This document shows positions 50,216 through 62,299 of a stretch of 64,000 nt of DNA, one piece after another (the first letter of the stretch is position 1; each line of letters starts with the position of its first letter). A program made the translations under genes and the position numbers. This DNA comes from Astragalus membranaceus. Its lineage: Eukaryota > Streptophyta > Magnoliopsida > Fabales > Fabaceae. The notes under the pieces are model-generated. The model made no database searches and was not told the origin of the DNA. It was given only the letters and a program-made list of their open reading frames with translations. The stretch is from contig CM076854.1 of assembly GCA_039519185.1 (NCBI GenBank), positions 149,902,997 to 149,966,996 of the forward strand, written 5' to 3'.

Positions 50216-50580
50216 GATTAGCGACGGAATTTAGCGACGAACGATAGGTCCGTCGCTAAAAATAGAATTAGCAACGGAATTTTACTCCATTAGCGACGGA
50301 ATTGATTTTACTAATTTAGCGACGGAATTGCACTTATTTAGCGACGGATTTGACAAGGCGCAAAGGGACAAATTTTTTGATTTGGATTAGCGACGGATTT
50401 CCGTCGCTAACCATAGTAAATTGTGCCACTGACCGTTTCAGTTTAATTGACACGTGGCAACAGTTAGTGACGGATTTCCGTCGCTAATAATCCGTCGCTA
50501 ATCTTTGAAAATTGTGCCACTGTCCGTTACAGTTTAATTTGACACGTGGCCAAAGTTAGCAACGGAATTCCGTCGCTAAC
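50216..50580. repeat. Left subterminal repeats of the outer CACTA
   Basis: At least ten copies of TTAGCGACGGA or its complement TCCGTCGCTAA, several joined as palindromes (GACGGATTTCCGTCGCTAA). Two larger near-copies of about 80 bases (ATTGTGCCACTG, then CCGTT, CAGTTTAATT and CACGTGGC) start near 50412 and 50508. They are presumed binding sites for the element's own DNA-binding protein. Confidence 0.85.
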
Positions 50581-51029
50581 TGTTAAAAAAAATTTAAACT
50601 CGGGTCCCTCCCTATCTTCTCTCTTTCTTTCCTCTTCTCCATTCTTTCTCTCAAACTCTCCCTCTCCGAACCGTCCACGCCACCACACCACCACCATCCA
50701 CGCCACCGCACCACTACCGTCCACGCCACCGCACCACCACGGTCCACGTTACCAAGGTTTGTTTCTTCTCTCTCTTTCCGTCTCTACGAACCTTCTCTCT
50801 ATTTTTCACTAATTGTGTCTCTGTCTCTCTATTTCACACAGTCACCGGACCTCTATTTCGCAAGTCACCAGACAACCACCGCACCGGACAGCCACCACAG
50901 TCACAGTCACGGTTAGTTTTTATTTGTTTTTGTTTTTCGAAATGATTTTTGTTTAGTTGTTTTTAGTTGTGAAATGTGAGTTTTAAATGTGTATGTTATT
51001 ATAGGATAAAGTTTTATTGTTTGAAATAT
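50581..51029 (+). other. Leader region of the outer CACTA
   Basis: The stretch is pyrimidine-rich, with a short tandem repeat around CCACGCCACCGCACCACC (50686-50750) and splice-donor-like sequence near 50910. It looks like an untranslated first exon and intron of the transposon gene. No credible protein is encoded. Confidence 0.45.
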
Positions 51030-51055
51030 CACTAGTGGAAAATTGACTTTAAAAA

Positions 51056-51295
51056 GCATCATTTAGCATCGGTTGTTTAAACGACCGATGCTAAATGTAG
51101 ACGCGGTGGCAATTTTGCAATTAAATGGAAGATTTCAATTTTCACGCCTACTTTTAGCATCAGGTGTTTAAACACCCGATGCTAAATGTATCTGCGTTAG
51201 ACATTTAGCATCGGGTGTTTAAAACAACCGATGCTAAATGTCTAACGCAGATACCTTTAGCATCGGGTGTTTAAACACCCGATGCTAAAGGTCAA
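51056..51295. repeat. Left subterminal palindromes of the inner CACTA
   Basis: Repeated units begin ATTTAGCATCGG and end CCGATGCTAAATG around GTGTTTAAACACC or GTTGTTTAAACGA. Each is a near-perfect palindrome of about 35-40 bases; three units are present. Confidence 0.88.
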
Positions 51296-52075
51296 TTTTA
51301 TTTTCTAGTTTTCCATCGGACATCTTCTTCTCTCACGATGTCTTCTTCTCTCACTCTCTGAACCTTCTCTATCTCTTCTCTCACTCTCTCGCTCTTCCTC
51401 TCTTCCTCTCCTCCTCTGGCTCTCTTCCTCTTTTGCTCTCTTCCTCCCACTCGCTACCTAAACACTCTCTGCACCCTCTCTCTTCTTCTCTCACTTTCTG
51501 CACCCTCGCTGAACAGAACGAAAGGCCCCTCTTCGCGAACCCTAAACACTCTGTGTAGTCTTCGAAGGGTAAGAGAAGGACGTCGAGCGCTGTACTCTCC
51601 CTCCCAGAAAATTCACGCAGAACTTCTTCTTCCTCTTCTCTCGCAGAACCTTCTCGCAAAATCCTATTTGTCTTCCTCTTCTTCCTAATTCTCCTAACCC
51701 TCCTCTCAACGCATCTTCCCTTCCTACCTTTCCACCTTCGTTTCCATAAAGTCAATCTACCAAAACATCTTCAGTTCACACCCACTGCGAACCCTAATCG
51801 CGAACCAAGCTGAGATTCCCTTCTTCTGCGAACGAAACTCAATCTTCTGCGAACCCTAATTGTAAATCTCTTCTTCAACGAACTGCGAACTGCCATCTTC
51901 TCTTAGTCAGGTATGTTTTTTAAACTTCACTGTTTTTGGGTTTTGTATCATTTTTTTTCTGGAGTTTACATGACCTTAGATTCATTTGTTGCTTGAGATT
52001 CTTTCAGTCTCATCGAGTGGACAATCTCAGGATCATCGTTGTTTCCATTCTACCCAACCTGATTCAGATTCATCT

Positions 52076-52799
52076 ATGGCGACCGAAGCAAAGGCAGTCA
52101 CCGAGGATGTCAAGATCGATCTCTTTGAAGACGATGATGAGTTTGAAATCAACGAAGAGTGGGATGACAAGGAGGAAGGGAAAGAAGTAACTCAACAGTG
52201 GGAAGACGATTGGGATGATGATGATATTAGTGACGATTTCTTTGTTCAGCTTAAAAGGGAGTTGGATTCAATGAAGCCCTTTTTTAATGCAATTGTTAAG
52301 CCGGAATTGCTGAAGCACCAAGATAGGGATGTCAAGCTTCTAGTTGCGACATGTATTTGTGAGATAACTCGGATCACTGCACCTGAAGCTCCTTATAGGG
52401 ATGAAATTCTAAAGGTGTTTTTCTTTTACTAACATTATATAGTTATAGTTCATTTTTTGTTCACAACTTTAAACTGCAAAAATTTCCCTTTCAGTTTATG
52501 CCAAAAAAAGGAACAAAAGTTATGACTACCCATTGTCCTAATCTTTGTTAGTTCTCCTGCAGGATACCTTTCGGTTGATTGTGAGCACTTTTAGTGGTCT
52601 AAGTGATACCAGTGGTCCATCCTTTGGATGCAGAGTTGTTATATTGGAGACTCATGTGGCAATAATTTACCCTTGTGGTCTCTGTGGCAGCTGTAATGAC
52701 CAATACACTGAGTACATCAATGGCTACTCGTCCAGGACCATTAGCCACAGCTGCACATCAAATATGCTTGCAAGTATGGTTATCTGTATCCCTCCTTAG
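52076..52799 (+). CDS. Chimeric DSS1::PDS5 reading frame made from captured gene fragments
   Basis: The ATG at 52076 opens a frame whose residues 1-63 match the acidic proteasome/BRCA2-associated protein DSS1/SEM1 (DLFEDDD, NEEWDDKEEGKEVTQQWEDD). They are fused without a break to residues 64-113 of a plant PDS5 cohesin cofactor (KPFFNAIVKPELLKHQDRDV). A GT/AG intron (52415-52562) joins a second PDS5 exon in phase 0 (DTFRLIVSTFSGLSD). The frame then runs, out of the original frame, through a MATE fragment to a stop at 52797-52799, 191 aa in total. Upstream, 51300-52075 is a pyrimidine-rich leader with a good intron (GT at 51911, AG at 52007), as in a real 5'UTR. DSS1 lacks about three residues of its acidic stretch and its C-terminal helix end. 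Whether it is expressed is unknown, and a protein role is speculative. Confidence 0.7.
52691..52797 (+). pseudogene. MATE/DTX transporter exon fragment
   Basis: After an acceptor-like GTGGCAG, one frame reads TLSTSMATRPGPLATAAHQI and continues CLQVWLS. This resembles a conserved stretch of plastid-type plant MATE (DTX45/EDS5-like) efflux carriers. It is about 35 residues of a protein of roughly 500, so it is non-functional. It overlaps the chimeric frame at 52076-52799 in a different phase. Confidence 0.65.
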
Positions 52800-53048
52800 A
52801 TACTGTTTTGGCTTGAGATACTGTTTTTAGGTACTGTCTTGTCTCCTCTGATTTTAGATTTTTTTTATTCGTAGTACTAGTAAGTAGTAACTAATAAACT
52901 ATTTGCTTATTGATGGTGATCTTTGATATTGCTACCTACTACTAGGGTCTTACTTTGTAATGTTGCTCTCCTACTTGGAGCTTGATTTTGTATATCATTA
53001 GATTACTTCATCACCTATTAAAAGCCAATATGCAATTGTTTTATTCAG

Positions 53049-53348
53049 GTGGTGGAGTTGCTTTGCTATATGCTTCCAAAGTCTTAGAGAACCTTCAAAC
53101 TAAAAACGAGGATGAGAAGAGAGGAGTACAAATTATTCAAAATGCACTAAAGATTCTGCTGTTACTGCACACTACCTTTTTTCCGTCATATAAAGACCCT
53201 TCTTGGCAATGTTTCTAATAATGCATATTATTTATTACAGGCACCTACTGTTACAATAGCTTCAAATGCTGGTTTTGATGGTGCTTTGGTTCATAGCAAT
53301 TTGCTGGAACAAGATGATCATAATTTGGGTTTTGATGCTGCTAAAAAG
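53049..53348 (+). pseudogene. Mitochondrial chaperonin CPN60 fragment (two exons)
   Basis: Exon pieces 53049-53152 (GGVALLYASKVLENLQ, then VQIIQNALK) and 53241-53348 (TVTIASNAGFDGALVHSNLL, then EQDDHNLGFDAAK) match the equatorial/intermediate region of plant mitochondrial HSP60. The second exon keeps both splice signals. In the first the donor is altered. It represents under 15% of the roughly 575-aa chaperonin. Confidence 0.8.
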
Positions 53349-53498
53349 GTTTGTGACCAGTTTACATACATAAGATTGTATTGAAATTCAATTTGATGAT
53401 CATTTGCCTCCTGTTAGTATATTTGTTAAATTATCCATTTATAGTTTATACTATTGCTTGTTTACATTTTAGTGTACTATTGTATTCTTCCTTTTAAG

Positions 53499-54414
53499 GT
53501 TGTGGAGAGTCCCGTTGATGCTGCATTGATCCCTGATGGAGCACCATTATCAGCTTATCAGTATTTTGAAAACGTGAGGAATTTCCTTGTGGCTGTCCAA
53601 GAAATTGGACTTCCTACCTTTGAGGCATCTGATCTTGAACAAGTATGCAATGCATTACATACTATCATTTTTTTAAAAAAATATTGAATATGTATATTCA
53701 AACTTGCAAGGTTCAATAATTTATTATTATTCTGCTGATTTTTTTAGGGAGGAAAATCATCTAGGATTGTGAACTGTGTATTGGCTCTTAAATCTTATAG
53801 TGAATGGAAATAGAATGGGGCAAGCTTGATTTTTGACATTTATACCTGCTTTGGATTTGTCTTGTTGAACAGAATGAATAAGTAATGGAAATTTGACATT
53901 GCTATTTTTGCAGTCTGGCTCCTATTCTTTGAGTATGCTTGTTCTTTCAATTATGTCAGATAAGAATCCAGAAGAAATTCCAATGGTAAGGGATAAGTCG
54001 TTCTGTGTATTTAACAATGACAACTAATTTTCATCACAACTTTACTAATCAAGTTAGACCTTATAGAGTGATACTAAGTTTTGGAATATCTTTGAAACTA
54101 CTTGTTTTTAAGTAATATTTTTCTTCTTCTGCATGGAACAGTTGGCCGAATCTGTTTTGAATAAGGTTGTAGAGGAGTTTGAGCATCGAATTGCAAGCCA
54201 AGGTCAACAGGTATGGCACTTTGTTTTCAGCTTCTCATAATGTCATTAGTCCCAATTCCTAGGGAATACTTGTTCACACTAAACTGGTTTTCATGACAAA
54301 CTGTTCTTTATTTCCTAACCATTATCACATAACCAACAGACAAAAATAACTTCAAGAGATTCTATTTTCGAAAGAAATGGATCTGTATCAAAGTTGGTTT
54401 TGGCAGATAAAAAG
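53499..54414 (+). pseudogene. Kinesin-14 (calponin-homology type) fragment, five exons
   Basis: The exons are 53499-53642, 53748-53811, 53914-53985, 54142-54210 and 54340-54414, nearly all bounded by GT/AG signals. They encode part of the N-terminal CH domain (SAYQYFENVRNFLVAVQEIG, LPTFEASDLEQ, GGKSSRIVNCVLALKSYSEW) and the following linker (ESVLNKVVEEFEHRIAS) of a plant KIN-14. The motor domain is absent. The kept introns show capture at DNA level, not through mRNA. Confidence 0.8.
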
Positions 54415-55367
54415 GTAAGATAAACATGCCTTCAGAATTAGTGTTTTCTCATCTGTATATTGTTGTTGTTACTGTCATCCACCATGGTTCATGCTGTGAA
54501 AGCCTTGTTGATTAGAGGCACATCCATTTTGCTAACAGCCTATACAAATTCTGCTGTTGATAATTTACTAGTCAAATTAAAAGCACGGGTATTCATATAT
54601 GCATATAGCATATTAAATCATCTTCATTTATAGAATATTGTCATAAATAAGTGTCTGCTACTATGTTTGTGTGAAGCATTTGGGCCATTTTCTTGAATTG
54701 ATCTCTGTCAATTATTCGGCAAAAGGAAGGCTGTAGGGGGATATGATTGCTTGGGAAAATATGTAAATAGAGCAAAATAAAGAATGATAGAGGTGTAGGA
54801 AGTTTGGCTTTTAGTCTAAAAAAATGCACTCCAACCTTCATCAGTGGTTAAAATGAACTGAATGCACTAAACCTACATGCAGCCATCAACTTATATTTTT
54901 TTCCTCACTAAGGACTTTACTCTGCACTCTATATGAAGTAGGCTGAAGAAATGCCCAAGTGTGAACCAAGTTTATGTAAAAGCTGTTCCCTGTCGTCTAT
55001 TATAGCTTCTATGAAGCATCCTTTTCCTACTTCATCTGTTCTTACATAGTTCTGTTGTTCTCTCTATGGAATTAGGCTAAAATATCTTTTCTCTTTGGTA
55101 CCTCAGTGTTCCATCTACAATTCTACATTCTCATAGAATGGAGTGATTGATGATGAGTGTGTTATTGAATTGATCCCTAGTTCTGTACGAATGTGTTAGT
55201 GGAACAATGTCAAAGGAAGAGAATACAGTGCTGGTAATTAATCTAGTTCTCTTACACAATCTTTTTCTGTTACTGCTTGTGTGGTGCAACAATCTTGTAC
55301 TGCTTTTACAATATTAACAGATGTAGTGCAGCTATATATAACTCATCTGATATATGTATATTTTCAG

Positions 55368-55873
55368 TTATGATGATTTAAAGCCACCATCATCTCCTTC
55401 TCCACCATCAGGATTCTATTTCTTGGAATTCTCCCTACCACGTGTAAGTCCAATTTCCATTGTTTAGAGTCCCGTGTAGATGTAATATAAACTGAAAAAG
55501 TGTTTATAAGTAGGAGACATCCCTTATCTTATAAACCGGTTTTGCAGTGTTGAATTAAGCTCAACCCAAATTCTAAGATACTTCTCGTACATTTTGTTTT
55601 TGTTGTTTGTATTTGTTCTTTAAGGCCATGTTATACCTGCAGATATCCTGACTTAAAGCCTCCTAGTTCACCATCTCCTAATGCACCAACCATATCGCTG
55701 TCCTCGTCGTCTGTGGATGAGGTGACCGAGATAGATGCACCAACCATATCATTATCCTCATCTTCTGTGGATGAGGTGCCAAAGATAGATACAGTATCAA
55801 GCAATGGACCAGCCCAACTTCCAATAGCAGATGAAGATGAGGACCATATCATTATCCCCATCTTCTATGGTTA
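55368..55873 (+). pseudogene. Unidentified captured exon pair with internal duplication
   Basis: Two exon-like pieces begin alike: 55368-55443 (YDDLKPPSSPSPPSG) and 55643-55873 (YPDLKPPSSPSPNAP). This suggests alternative first parts of one exon or a duplication. The second contains two copies of APTISLSSSSVDEV followed by T/P-E/K-ID, 54 bases apart. I do not recognise the source gene. It is low-complexity, serine- and acid-rich text, probably from a disordered protein tail. Confidence 0.45.
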
Positions 55874-56095
55874 AGCCTTCTTATTTCTTTTTTCTCCAAT
55901 GTGGTGATCTCTAATGTATAATTATTATGTTTAGGTGCTTGTATGTGTTCCATTTATTTATTTTGTAAAGTACTGGGATGTGAAATTACTTTGTAGTTGT
56001 AATCTTCTTAAATTTATTTATTTTACCCCTTAAAGGTATTTTTTACTATGCCTCTTCCCATGCTTCTGATGTCATTTGACCGAACAAAGTCTTAA

Positions 56096-56450
56096 TTAGC
56101 ATCGGTTATTTGGAATAACCGATGCTAAATGTCACTTCCAGGACATTTAGCATCGGTTGTTTCAACGGTTATTTGGAATAACCGATGCTAAATGTCACTT
56201 CCAGGACATTTAGCATCGGTTGTTTCAAACACCCGATGCTAAATGTCATTTTTCAGGACATTTAGCATCGGTTGTTTCAAATAACCGATGCTAAATGTCA
56301 TTTTCAGACAGCAAACACAATGATGAAATGGACATTTAGCATCGGTTATCTGAACACCCGATGCTAAATGTGACATTTAGCATCGGGCGATTTAGCGTCG
56401 GGCGATAACCGACGCTAAATGTCCAATTTAACCGACGCTAAATGTCTTTT
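56096..56450. repeat. Right subterminal palindromes of the inner CACTA
   Basis: About seven more ATTTAGCATCGG / CCGATGCTAAATG units. One block of about 70 bases is duplicated in tandem (near 56105 and 56168). The last units change to GCGTCGG / CCGACGC close to the terminus. Confidence 0.88.
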
Positions 56451-56542
56451 TTCCACTAGTGTATTAATATTAGTGTTTAGGATTGTGAAATTTGAAAGGT
56501 TGTTGTATGTGTTTAAGATAGTGTTTAGAATTGTAGAATAAA

Positions 56543-57211
<669 letters not shown>

Positions 57212-57328
57212 AACCCCCATATTCGGCTCGAAATCAACTCCACCGAGATCATATCGATGCCACTAACTTTATAGGTTTTATATTGGGAATGTTATGAGAA
57301 TGTAAAACATTTTTTAAAATGCGTGTAG

Positions 57329-59957
57329 ATGAATTGGAGTCAATTGAATCGTGGTTGGGTGTATGATCGGTTATATCCGGGAAGAATTTATTAGGGTAGC
57401 ATGGCAACATGATTTAACTAAAGAGGAAGGGGGGATTAGATGTCCATGCCTTAAATGCAAGGGTGTACCTATTAGTACTGATGATGAAGTCAGGGAGCAC
57501 TTGTATCGTCTCGGGTTTATGCCTAATTATTGGATTTGGGTCGACCATGGAGAAGTACTTCCGAATTTTCACGTAGGGGCTTCAAGCAATTCTGGTGTTG
57601 TTGTTCCATCTAATGAACAATTTGAGTCGATGGAAAACATGATTTGTGATGGTCTCAGGGTGAATGTGCCATTTGATGAACCTCAGTATGACGATCATGA
57701 TGAACTTTCAAATGAAGAAGCACTGAGATTCTATAATTTGTTAAGGGAGTCAAACAAACTGTTGTTTGAAGGCTCGCCAGAGTCAAAATTATCTATTTTT
57801 GTGAAGCTTTTAGCTCTCAATTTCATGAGTAATATTTCCTAGTTGGGTTTAGATAATGTGACTAAAATGATGTTCGACGCGACACCTAATAAGGATAATT
57901 TGCCAACAAATTATTATGAAGCAAAGATGTTAGTTTCGAAGCTGGGATTGGAATGTAAGAAGATTGATTGTTGTGTGGATGGGCACATGTTGTTTTACAA
58001 TAACGAATTTGGTAAAAGCGATGGTGCACTACTGGAATGCAAATTCTGTGGAAAGCCGAGGTATCATGTTCGTAAAGGGGGAAAACGTAATTATAAACCC
58101 ATCCCTGTAAAGTCGATGTTCTATATGCCTATAATTCCAAGGTTGCAAAGAATGTTTGCATCGACTGAAATTGCGAAGAAAATGACGTGGCATTATGAGA
58201 ATAGGCGTACCTCACACATTTTACGCCACCCATCTGACGGTGAAGCGTGGAAAAACTTTGATCAAGTGCATTTGGATTTTGCCTCAGACCCACGAAATGT
58301 TCGACTTGGCTTGTGCTCTGATGGATTTACTCTATATATCCAAGCATCAGCGTCGCCCTATTCCTGTCGGCCAGTCATTGTTACCCCTTACAATCTTCCT
58401 CCTGAGATGTGCATGAATAAACCTTATATGTTTTTGACTTGTATGATACCTGGTCCATCCAATCCAAAACCTAACATTGATATCTTTTTGGAACCCCTGA
58501 TTGATGATCTCAAGAGATTGTGGGGTGGTGTTTTGACATATGATGCAGCACAAAAAAATAATTTTATGATGAGAGGTAATTGTCTATTTTAGCATTTTAA
58601 TTAAAGTGACCTTTAGTATGACTATTTGTTTAATCAAGCGTTCTTCTTTCATATATAGATTAATGAGTGATTATAAACGATCGGTGAAAAATAAAGCTAG
58701 AGTTGAAGGATCGATCTACGCAGCTTACTTACACCGTGAAAAATTTTATTTTTGTTCTCATTATTTCAACAACTTTATGTTGTCAAGAAATAATAGAAAC
58801 AAAATGGAGGTTGAAGAAGAAAGACACGCACTCACTTTATCTGTGTTTACCAAACCTGGTCGCCCCTCGAGAAAGAAGTCGACCAACTGGTTATCAGATA
58901 AAGAGTATGAATCAACACATGTTCATGTCTTGATCAATTGCACCGAAGTTAAACCATATCTTGAGTAAGTATGATTCAATTCAATTTTTAATCTGTATAC
59001 ACCATTAGAGTATGAAGCTAAATCATGTCTTGATCAATTTTCAATTTTAAAGAGTATAAATAATTCTTTTCAGTGCATTCTTACGAAGTGAGGGAATATG
59101 CGCTGAAGAATCTTCTGTTTGTATACATGAAAGTTTTCCATCATGGTTTACTGCTAGAGTAAGTAAATAAAATTAATGTTTTAATGTCAAACGTTTAAAG
59201 TAGATTATGAGACATGAAATATTTTTTCCATATGTGATTACTTAGGTTTATGAAGCCGAACCAACTCCTTTAATCCGACACTTGAGGAACTTAGCCGATG
59301 GTCCTTTTCGTGAGGTGACTGAGTGGCACACGTACCTAGTTAATAGTTACAAATTTGACACCCAATAATGGAGTGAGGGAAAACAAACAATTAATAGTGG
59401 GGTATATGTTAAAAGGGAAACAGAAGGAGGTTAAGGTGACTACTATGGTGTGATCCAACAAATATATGAACTTGAATACCCACATTTGGACTATCAAAAG
59501 AGAATAGTTTTATTTTATTGTAGTTGGTTTGATCCATCGGTTAGAGGAACGAAATTGAATCCAAAATGCAATACCGTGGACATTCGAATGGATAGAAGGT
59601 ATAAACTTTATGACCCGTTTATCATGCCAGAAAATGTGAGACAGGTGTATTATGTTTCATATCCATCAACTAAGAGGGGCTGGTGTGTTGCAATTAAGAC
59701 AAAACCACGGGGTCACATTGAAGCAACTGATGCGGAGGATGAGGTTCCTTATCAAGTGGATGAAATGTCGGGAGTTAATGAGGTAATTGAAGTTGAACCA
59801 ATTGATACCTTACATGATGATTGACTCTCCGTTGAAGAAGTTGAACCAGTTGAACCAGTACCAGAAGTGACTGAAGAGGAAGAAGAGACTAGAGATGAAG
59901 AGGAGGAAGAATATACTGAAGATGAAGAAGACGGAGAATATGAATATTTAGAGTAGT
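57329..59957 (+). pseudogene. TNP2-like CACTA transposase, frameshifted and internally deleted
   Basis: The likely start is ATG 57329 (MNWSQLNRGWVYDRLYPGR). A frameshift near 57383 leads into the transposase-associated N-terminal domain (EEFIRVAWQHDL, then RCPCLKCKG, 57380-57540). A TAG at 57841 interrupts the link to the Transposase_21 region (57843-58575, including LPTNYYEAKMLVSKLGL and PVIVTPYNLPPEMCM). That region stops after AAQKNNFMMRG. The next coding block is already the DUF4218-type domain (58660-58965, GSIYAAYLHREKFYF), so several hundred residues of the catalytic core are missing. A DUF4216-type C-terminal domain follows (59280-59760, VLFYCSWFDPSVRG) with two stops, then a very acidic tail to 59957. 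It cannot make active transposase. Confidence 0.85.
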
Positions 59958-60143
59958 CTTATTAGTATTAATGTTGTTATCATTATTACATTAATGTTCT
60001 AATTATCGTCAATATATTAGTATTAATGTTCTTATCATTATTAGATTATGTTCTTATCATGATTACATTAATGTTCTAATTATCGTGATTATATTATTGT
60101 TCTTGTTATCATTATTATTAGAGTCTTGTTATTGTTCATAGAT

Positions 60144-60673
60144 ATGCATCCGGGAGAAAGTTCGGACCCATCGAGACATAGGAAGAGGCATCATCGTCGT
60201 AGACAACGTGATGTGACATTAGTTAATATTGGGAATAACTCATTTATTGGGACGCCTCAGACCACCGCTCCAATTGCCCCACCGGTGGTTCAGCCTACGT
60301 CTCCACCAGCTGGGTATATGCCTACACCAGGGGGTATATGCCTACACCATGGATGCATACACCAGGGTATACGCCTATACAACCTGGGTATATGCGTATA
60401 CCACCTGGGTATATGCGTATACCACCTGGGTATATGCCTACACCAGGGATGCATACACAAGGATTATCGATGCCTACACCAGCTGAGCCCCATGGTGATG
60501 CGTATACTGATGAGCCCTATGTTGGTGTTACTGATTCAGATTCATCGACCGATAAAGAGGATGTGCAGGTGGTTGTCGGCAATGATGGTATCAAACGCAA
60601 AGTCATCTATCCCTATGGTAACACGTAAGTATTGTTTGAATTTTTTAGTTTAAATTAATTATGCAATGACTTT

Positions 60674-60769
<96 letters not shown>

Positions 60770-62082
60770 ATTGTTTGATATATATGTTTTGTTATGCAGG
60801 TTGCTTCCTGCGAAGGCCACTTCATCGCATATCACATATGTCATTCAGAAAATGTATTTTAAAACTTATCATGAAAAGTGGACAAAAGTCAATGACGAGG
60901 AAAGGGGAAAACTTTTGGATTTGTTTAAGGTAATTGTTAGTTATTTCATTACATATAATGTTAATTTTAAAGAAACTTTTGGATTTGTTTGAATTTTTTA
61001 TGTTTAAGGTAATTATTATATTTATTATGTTAAATATAATAATACATATTTTTATTTTGCTTAATACAGTCTAAGTTGACGTGGCTGCCGGAACATGTTG
61101 TAGTTGTGCAGAAACTTTTTTTCAAAAGAATGGGCAAGCAATTGTCGGATTTGCTTTATAAACTGCGGTGTAAAGATAAGCAGCCGAAATACAGCCCTGA
61201 CCGTGTTTGGAATGCCTACAAGGACCTTTGAGCTACTGAGAGCTACAAGGAAAAAGTTGAAAAGGCCGAGCAGAATAGAAATTCTGAAAAGGGTGGCTGG
61301 CTTCACTGTTGCGGCTCCGTCAACCAGGCTTAGCATGTTGTCAGATTTGGTAAATTATTTTAAATTTGTGTGTTATTTTAGTTTATTTAGGGTGATTAGC
61401 AATCATTGAAAACGTGTTTCATTATTACAGAGTAAGAAGGCTGGACGCGATATCACTATTCCTGAGCTTCACAGGGCAACACATTTGAGGAAGGGTACTA
61501 CGGAGTATGTTGATGAGCGCTCTAGGAAAACTCAGGTATATACAAGTTGCTTTGTATTAAATAATTTTTTTTTCTTAAAATGGAACGCTAATTATGCTAT
61601 GTTATCTGGTTATGGAAAACAAGAGGATGTTAGTGAGACGATGGTTGAGCCGACTCAGGGGACCTGGAAACCCTAGCTCACTTGGTCCACTTCCCCGTGA
61701 GATCATAGCTCTGGCGAACCGCAATTGGAAGAAGGCGGTAGGCGGGTCGAATACGGGTCGCCTGTATGGTTCGGGGCCCTTGGCACCGTTATTGGACTCT
61801 GGGGTTGATCACTTCGACACTAGCGGGCCTTCTAGCAGTGGACATCCTCCTCTTCCTCCTGCTACAGCTGAGGAGACCGCGCAACTTATGCAGCAGGTGC
61901 AGGCTCAGGCACAGGTCATTCAGGATCAGGAACAGCGGCCGCAGACTCATGAACAGGTGCAGACAACTCTGCAGGAAGATTTCTTGAATTTTACCCGTGC
62001 GCAGGCGAAGATATTGAAGTATTATAACCGCAAACATCCAAATGGGTCTGAGTCTGAGGGGTCTGATGATACTCGCTATTAG
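60144..62082 (+). pseudogene. Second CACTA gene (TNPA-like / Transposase_24 family), frameshifted
   Basis: Likely exons are 60144-60624, 60800-60929, 61070-61349, 61431-61535 and a last exon from about 61600 to 62082. The N-terminal part is basic (RKRHHRRRQR) and then proline/tyrosine-rich with repeats of GYMRIPP and GYMPTP. A frameshift occurs near 60340. The conserved core (HEKWTKVNDEERGKLLDLFK, WNAYKDL, later ITIPELHRATH and YVDERSRKTQ) is typical of the plant En/Spm-type 'transposase 24' genes. A stop follows WNAYKDL near 61230. The C-terminus is glutamine-rich and probably coiled. In En/Spm, the equivalent protein binds the subterminal repeats, so it likely once recognised the TTAGCGACGGA arrays. 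Confidence 0.75.
60674..60767. repeat. (TA)n-(GT)n microsatellite
   Basis: About nine TA units followed by 38 uninterrupted GT units, inside the first intron of the TNPA-like gene. Confidence 0.92.
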
Positions 62083-62299
62083 GACTTTGTTGTATTCGTT
62101 TGATATTTAAGTATTATGTTTTAACATTTTGAACTAGTTTATTTTGATTCGGATTTTATTGTTAATTGGGATTGTATTGTTGATTTTGATTTTATTGTTA
62201 ATTCGGATTTTCGCATTTATCTTAATTATAGTAGTTTATAATAGACAGGGTTTTTAAAAAGCAGGTTTTCTAAAAAATAAAAATAAAAATTCAGAGGTC

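Larger units (their letters stand above)
51030..56461 (+). mobile_element. Gene-fragment-carrying CACTA transposon, inner of two nested elements (5.4 kb)
   Basis: The termini are CACTAGTGGAAAA (51030) and TTTTTTCCACTAGTG (ends 56461). They are flanked by the 3-bp duplication TAT at 51027-51029 and 56462-56464. Subterminal palindromes of the ATTTAGCATCGG type lie at both ends and differ from those of the host element. There is no transposase gene. The interior holds exon-intron pieces resembling DSS1, PDS5, a MATE transporter, mitochondrial CPN60 and a kinesin-14, plus an unidentified piece, all in the plus orientation. It must have moved using a transposase supplied from elsewhere. Confidence 0.93.

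Noticed and set aside
53049..54414. An intact CPN60 or kinesin gene in the window
   Set aside because: Only short internal exons are present, from two different proteins, inside a transposon with target duplications. They are fragments.
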